Shown: one piece after another, positions 44,646-48,627 of the stretch
How the letters are laid out: each line of letters starts with the position of its first letter
How positions within the stretch are numbered: position 1 is the stretch's first letter
NCBI GenBank assembly: GCA_013043705.1
Contig: JABDNS010000086.1
Coordinates: 1 to 48,627 of the forward strand
Reading direction: 5' to 3'
DNA: 48,627 nt
Source: Pseudomonadales bacterium
Lineage (GTDB): Bacteria > Pseudomonadota > Gammaproteobacteria > Pseudomonadales > UBA7434
Notes under the pieces: generated by a model
Databases searched by the model: none
The model's input: only the letters and a program-made list of their open reading frames with translations
What the model was told of the DNA's origin: nothing
Position numbers and translations under genes: made by a program

Positions 44646-44774
44646 ATATTTTGAGCCGCGGTGTGCCGCAACAGCGCCTGCATCAACCCTTAGCCGCTTT
44701 CAGTTTATGCGCCGCCTTTTCGGGCAGCGCCATTGCTGCCTAGCGCGTTTCCACCAACTTCGCCATCACACTTG

Positions 44775-45911
44775 ATGCACGCTGAAACCGAGCAAACCCG
44801 GGCGCATGCGCCGACATCGAATCCTCGCAAGATTATTCATGTTGATATGGATGCGTTTTACGCATCGGTAGAGCAGCGCGACAATCCCGAGCTATTAGGT
44901 AAGCCCGTTATCGTGGGCGGTAAACCCGACGGTCGCGGCGTGGTAGCGGCCTGCAGCTACGAGGCACGCGCGTTTGGCGTGCACTCTGCCATGCCAAGTC
45001 GCGAAGCGGCGCGCAAGTGCCCCGATGCTGTTTTTGTGCGACCGCGCTTCGACGCGTATCGCGCTGCATCGCATCAAATACAGCAAATCTTTAAACGATA
45101 TACGGAGCGGGTTGAGCCGCTGTCGCTGGATGAAGCCTTTCTCGATGTGAGCGATGAGGTGGTGGCAGCACGGCGCTTTGCGGGATCCGCGCAACTCCTC
45201 GCCGCTGAAATTCTCGCGGCAATATCTGAAGAGCTATCGTTGGGCGCATCTGCGGGTGTATCGTATAACAAGTTTCTTGCCAAACTCGCCTCCGATCGCA
45301 ACAAACCCAAAGGACTCTGTGTAATCCGGCCAGGTGAGGCAGTTGAATTGCTTAGCGAATTACCGGTGCGGAAATTTCATGGCATTGGCCGTGCAACCGA
45401 GCAGCGCATGCAAAAACTGGGCATTCACAGTGGTGCCGACCTACGGCGATTTAGTGAACATGCCTTGGTCAAGCATTTTGGCAAAGCTGGGCGCTATTAC
45501 TACAACCTGGTACGGGGCATCGATAATAGGCAGGTTAATGCCAGCCGGGAGCGCAAATCGATTGGCGCCGAAAGAACTTTTCACCGGGATATTGCAGATA
45601 GCAGTGCGGCGCTGGAGCAGTTAGACAGCGTATTGCAAAAGGTTGCAAGCAAGCTGGATGAAAAAAATTTGCTTGCACGCACGCTAACCATAAAAGTGCG
45701 TTACGCGGATTTTACAACCATAACCCGCAGCGCTACCACCAGCGAGGGATTTTGCAATGCCGCCGATATGCATCGCGCATTGCCTGGCTTGCTTGCCAAA
45801 ACCGAGCTCGGAGAGCGCGCTGTGCGCCTGTTGGGTGTTAGCGTTTCCGGGCTTGCGCCTGCTGCGCAACAATGCCAGCGCGATGCTGGTTTTCAATTGG
45901 ACTTATGGTAG
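44775..45911 (+). CDS. dinB: DNA polymerase IV (DinB)
   Basis: DinB is a Y-family translesion polymerase, bypassing damaged bases. The 378-residue protein has IIHVDMDAFYASVEQRDNP (metal ligand Asp24), SLDEAFLDVS (Asp119, Glu120), AGVSYNKFLAKLASDRNKPKG and HhH region KFHGIGRATEQRMQKLGI. The last residues QLDLW resemble the beta-clamp-binding motif QLxLF. Start ATG 44775; the N-terminal 17 residues before RKIIHVDMD are extra compared with E. coli. No LexA box (CTGT-N8-ACAG) was seen upstream. Confidence 0.95.
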   Translation: MHAETEQTRAHAPTSNPRKIIHVDMDAFYASVEQRDNPELLGKPVIVGGKPDGRGVVAACSYEARAFGVHSAMPSREAARKCPDAVFVRPRFDAYRAASHQIQQIFKRYTERVEPLSLDEAFLDVSDEVVAARRFAGSAQLLAAEILAAISEELSLGASAGVSYNKFLAKLASDRNKPKGLCVIRPGEAVELLSELPVRKFHGIGRATEQRMQKLGIHSGADLRRFSEHALVKHFGKAGRYYYNLVRGIDNRQVNASRERKSIGAERTFHRDIADSSAALEQLDSVLQKVASKLDEKNLLARTLTIKVRYADFTTITRSATTSEGFCNAADMHRALPGLLAKTELGERAVRLLGVSVSGLAPAAQQCQRDAGFQLDLW

Positions 45912-45972
45912 CGTGCGCTGAGCAGCCAGCTACCGATAAGCATAGGTGGGTAAAGGTGGAACGACCTGCCGT

Positions 45973-46977
45973 TTAGCTGCAAGACAGTTTTGCCTGCCGT
46001 GCATGATTGCCCTGTTGCAACTGCAAGGCATTTAGGTACACCTCGATTCCAGCGCCGGGCTTGTAGGCGTTCTCGCTCAAATATCTACGCCATTTCCGGG
46101 CATTGGGTTCGCCATTAAATAAACCCAGCACATGGCGGGTCATATGGTTAAGCCGGGTGCCGCGCTTGAGTTCGCGCTCAATGTAATCGACAAACATTGT
46201 TGCCACTTGCACACGGTTTAGCTGCAGTTGCTTTTCGTCGAATAATTCTCCATCTACGCCGGCTAACAAAAAAGGGTTGTGGTAGGCCTCGCGGCCAAGC
46301 ATCACGCCATCAAGTTTATCCAGCGCTGATTGGCAAGCCTGCAACGATTGTAAACCGCCGTTCAACACAATTTGAAGCTCGGGAAAATCTTTTTTAAGCT
46401 GGAAAACGCGTGGATAGTTAAGTGGCGGTACTTCGCGATTTTGTTTTGGGCTCAAGCCTTTTAGCCAGGCTTTGCGTGCATGCACAATAAAAACTTTGCA
46501 ACCGGCATCGCGATTGATACCAACAAAGTCGCACAGCGCCTGGTAGGAGTCGTTGTCGTCGACACCGAGCCTGCATTTAATTGTTACCGGAATATCCACA
46601 GCTTCGCGCATGGCCTTAACACCGTTCGCAACGGTTTCTGGCTCATGCATCAGGCAGGCGCCAAACGCGCCGGACTGCACGCGTTCCGAAGGGCAGCCTA
46701 CGTTAAGGTTAATTTCATCGTAGCCTGCACGCTCGCAAATTTTTGCCGCTGCGGCTAGTTCTGCTGCTTCACTGCCGCCTAGTTGAACGGCAAGTGGATG
46801 TTCGGCCGGGTGATGATCCAGCAGTCGTTGGTGATTGCCATGCACCAGTGCCGCACTGGTAATCATTTCCGTGTATAGACGAGCGTGTCGCGAGAGCAGG
46901 CGCCAAAAATAGCGACAGTGCCGATCGGACCAGTCCATCATCGGTGCAATGCAGAAACGGTGTAGGTTGGTTTCCAT
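45973..46977 (-). CDS. dusA: tRNA-dihydrouridine(20/20a) synthase DusA
   Basis: DusA is an FMN enzyme that reduces U20/U20a in tRNA D-loops using NADPH. The 334-residue protein begins FCIAPMMDWSDRHCRYFWRL, specific for DusA. The catalytic Cys95 lies in LNVGCPSERVQSGAFGACLM. IVLNGGLQ, GVMLGREAYHNPFLL and the helical C-terminal tRNA-binding domain (MTRHVLGLFNGEPNARKWRR) follow. Length is standard. Convergent with dinB. Confidence 0.96.
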   Translation of the reverse strand: METNLHRFCIAPMMDWSDRHCRYFWRLLSRHARLYTEMITSAALVHGNHQRLLDHHPAEHPLAVQLGGSEAAELAAAAKICERAGYDEINLNVGCPSERVQSGAFGACLMHEPETVANGVKAMREAVDIPVTIKCRLGVDDNDSYQALCDFVGINRDAGCKVFIVHARKAWLKGLSPKQNREVPPLNYPRVFQLKKDFPELQIVLNGGLQSLQACQSALDKLDGVMLGREAYHNPFLLAGVDGELFDEKQLQLNRVQVATMFVDYIERELKRGTRLNHMTRHVLGLFNGEPNARKWRRYLSENAYKPGAGIEVYLNALQLQQGNHARQAKLSCS

Positions 46978-46994
46978 GCGAGGTAACTAGATTG

Positions 46995-48026
46995 CTACGC
47001 GAGTAGCCGTTCGAACACCCAGTAAGCGCCTATGATACCACTGACACTGGATGCTAATCGCGATATTCGCCATGCAACTCCCCGTTTGAAGTATTTGTTA
47101 ATCGCCCATAGCAGTGACATGATCACTGCGACGATACAAAGCTGGCCCAGTTCAACGCCTATATTAAAACCGAGCAGCGCGACCAGGGATTCACCCTGCG
47201 GCAAGCCAATTTCAGAAAGTGCACCGGCAAAGCCAAGGCCGTGCAGCAAGCCAAACATAAATGCTGCGATAATCGCGGGTCGCATGGAATTTACAGCCGG
47301 TTTTTTTTCTTTATTAGCGACTTCCGCAGCAAGTACCACAATAGACAGCGCGATGAGTACTTCAACCAAGCTGCGGTCTACTGTCACCCAACCCTGGGTC
47401 AGCAAGGCTAGCGTAAGTGAGTGCGCAACAGTGAATGTGGTAACGGTTTTAATTACGCCCCATGGTTGAAGCACCAGCAGCACCAGGCACAGTACAAACA
47501 AAATGTGATCGTAGCCCTCAAGAATATGTTCATAGCCAAGCAGTAAATAGGCCAATATAACGCTGTCGTGTTGTTGGGTGTTGGATAGCGAAATGGTGGG
47601 CGCGCTATTGGTAAGCCGATGGGTCTGGATCGGCCCGCCAAGAAATTGCACGCGCGCGATAACTTCAGAAAAACCTAGCGGCAGCTGCTGTATGCCCAGC
47701 GATTCGCCGTCCAGGCTCCCTTCGCAGCTGACTTGCCATGTTTTTGTATTCCTTAACCGTGAGCTATTGGGCTGGGTATAATTTTTCGGCCTTAGCCAGC
47801 TATCGGATTCGTTTAGCAAGGTACAGGCGGCGGGTATTTTGGGCGATGCGGGACGGTTTGCGCCCGATTGCACCGGCGCTTTCCAGCTTAGCTGCCAAAG
47901 CGTTGCGTCCTGCTGACTAAACTCCAAATACCCGGGTTGCAGCGTGTCGGCATAGCTATGATTACTGGTTACGGCGCCGGCCGTAACCAGCAACAGCAGG
48001 TAAACGCTAAAACGCAGCTGCGTCAC
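46995..48026 (-). CDS. HupE/UreJ family membrane protein
   Basis: A 343-residue protein with signal peptide (VYLLLLVTAGAVTSNHSYA, cut about residue 26), a periplasmic N-terminal domain of about 130 residues, then about six or seven membrane helices. The HupE-type metal signature appears in GYEHILEGYDHILFVLC (from residue 164), then FTVAHSLTLALLTQ and FGLLHGLGFAGALSEIGLP. HupE proteins transport nickel or cobalt in hydrogenase operons, but no hydrogenase genes are here. The start is GTG 48026, overlapping the upstream PPIase stop by four bases (GTGA), so the two were translated together. Confidence 0.85.
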   Translation of the reverse strand: MTQLRFSVYLLLLVTAGAVTSNHSYADTLQPGYLEFSQQDATLWQLSWKAPVQSGANRPASPKIPAACTLLNESDSWLRPKNYTQPNSSRLRNTKTWQVSCEGSLDGESLGIQQLPLGFSEVIARVQFLGGPIQTHRLTNSAPTISLSNTQQHDSVILAYLLLGYEHILEGYDHILFVLCLVLLVLQPWGVIKTVTTFTVAHSLTLALLTQGWVTVDRSLVEVLIALSIVVLAAEVANKEKKPAVNSMRPAIIAAFMFGLLHGLGFAGALSEIGLPQGESLVALLGFNIGVELGQLCIVAVIMSLLWAINKYFKRGVAWRISRLASSVSGIIGAYWVFERLLA

Positions 48027-48627
48027 GGCGTAGCCTCAATCACAATGCTGTACTTGTCTTTCAATGCCGCTAACGCATCGGCATTAATTTTTTCCAGCTC
48101 GCGCGCCTTCCAGTCGTTGAGCAACTGTTGGCGCGAACTTTCCAGGCTGGGCTTTGGCGCCGGCTTATGAGCGCGCACATACACCAGATGCTGGCCATAG
48201 CCGGAGCTGACCGGTCCGGCCCATCGATTAAGTGGCAGCTTTAGCAATTGTTCGCTAAAACCTGTGCCAAATGTCCGGTCTATTTGTTCTGTGGTTTGGT
48301 CACTGATGCGCCGGGGCAACATCGCGGATCGCGATTGCAGCGTTGTATCGCCACGCTGGAGTTGGCGCAATGCAACTTGCCAATCGCTGTCTGCTTTTAG
48401 CCAGACCTGGTCAAAGCCAAGACGATCGCCAAGCGCATATTTGCCGGGGTTGGCTTGCTAAATCGCGAGCAAGTCCTCGTCGCTTGCTTGTTTTGCTTCA
48501 AGCTGCGCGCGTACCAAAAAATCGACCTTTGAGTAAATTCGCTTGCGAATCACCGGGTCGTCTTGATCAAGCCCCAGCGCGAGGCCTTCGCGCACAAAAA
48601 TTTCTTCTTTTACGTGCTGTTCAATGA
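48023..48627 (-). pseudogene. Peptidyl-prolyl cis-trans isomerase (PpiC/SurA-like), interrupted by an amber codon and cut by the window edge
   Basis: Reading from the window edge, one frame gives EEIFVREGLALGLDQDDPVI, KRIYSKVDFLVRAQLEAKQA, then SDEDLLAI, a TAG codon (48460-48458), and continues QANPGKYALGDRLGFDQVWL, LNRWAGPVSSGYGQHLVYVR to TGA at 48023. Both sides match periplasmic PpiC/parvulin-type isomerases, which carry a Tyr or Phe where the stop lies (...FYxxNPxxY). The frame is otherwise intact, so one substitution has split the gene, or the base is a sequencing error. It lies directly upstream of the HupE/UreJ-like gene; the 3' part alone is 146 codons. Confidence 0.85.

Noticed and set aside
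44646-44774. LexA/SOS box expected upstream of dinB
   Set aside because: No CTGT-N8-ACAG match was found in the upstream region, so SOS control cannot be claimed.

Overview
The window is a chromosomal segment of a gammaproteobacterium. The left third carries the conserved block rseA-rseB-rseC, lepA-lepB-(DUF4845)-rnc-era-recO, followed by cysM-relA-mazG, adk, tsaB and uppP. These gene orders and protein sequences resemble Pseudomonadales/Cellvibrionales-type bacteria. The genus cannot be fixed from sequence alone. Coding density is high, DNA is moderately GC-rich by eye, and TTG/GTG starts are frequent (mazG, tsaB, uppP, the AlkA-like gene and others). No tRNA, rRNA, CRISPR array, insertion sequence or prophage was recognised.

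Layout. 1-2394: sigma-E regulators rseA (cut by the window edge), rseB and rseC. 2526-8348: a probable lepA-lepB-DUF4845-rnc-era-recO transcription unit (translation factor, signal peptidase, RNase III, ribosome GTPase, recombination mediator). 8345-14653: a BarA/GacS-like hybrid kinase facing recO and divergent from cysM-relA-mazG; rlmD, commonly found here, is absent. 14788-16854: adk, an unusually AT-rich gap of about 700 bp, and a histone H1-like, almost purely basic repeat protein. 16901-22515: mobA, tsaB, uppP, a small unknown gene, an M18 aminopeptidase and a queuosine-mannosyltransferase-like (DUF3524) glycosyltransferase. 22652-27691 (minus strand): TPR protein, YeeN-type YebC protein, FeS-type cryptochrome/photolyase, outer-membrane barrel and a DksA-like zinc-finger protein. 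27878-31296 (plus strand): HTH protein, alpha/beta hydrolase, SRAP protein and peroxiredoxin-glutaredoxin fusion.

31617-40482 (minus strand) is the most novel part. Six closely spaced genes encode, in transcription order: a 1053-residue secreted beta-propeller/cytochrome-c/Ca-binding protein with a C-terminal anchor, a membrane-anchored unknown protein, an NTF2-like protein, a LolA-like periplasmic protein, an outer-membrane barrel and an RND/MMPL transporter. They read as one envelope-spanning transport or electron-transfer system. An intrinsic terminator and a palindromic intergenic repeat lie beyond its 3' end.

41061-48627: cyclic-nucleotide-binding-domain protein, AlkA-like glycosylase, class C beta-lactamase-fold hydrolase, acyltransferase with a winged-helix-like tail, dinB, dusA, a HupE/UreJ-family membrane protein and a peptidyl-prolyl isomerase gene interrupted by an in-frame amber codon. 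A 50-codon remnant of a YCII-family gene lies at 40771-40923. All functional calls come from reading motifs by eye; no database search was run.
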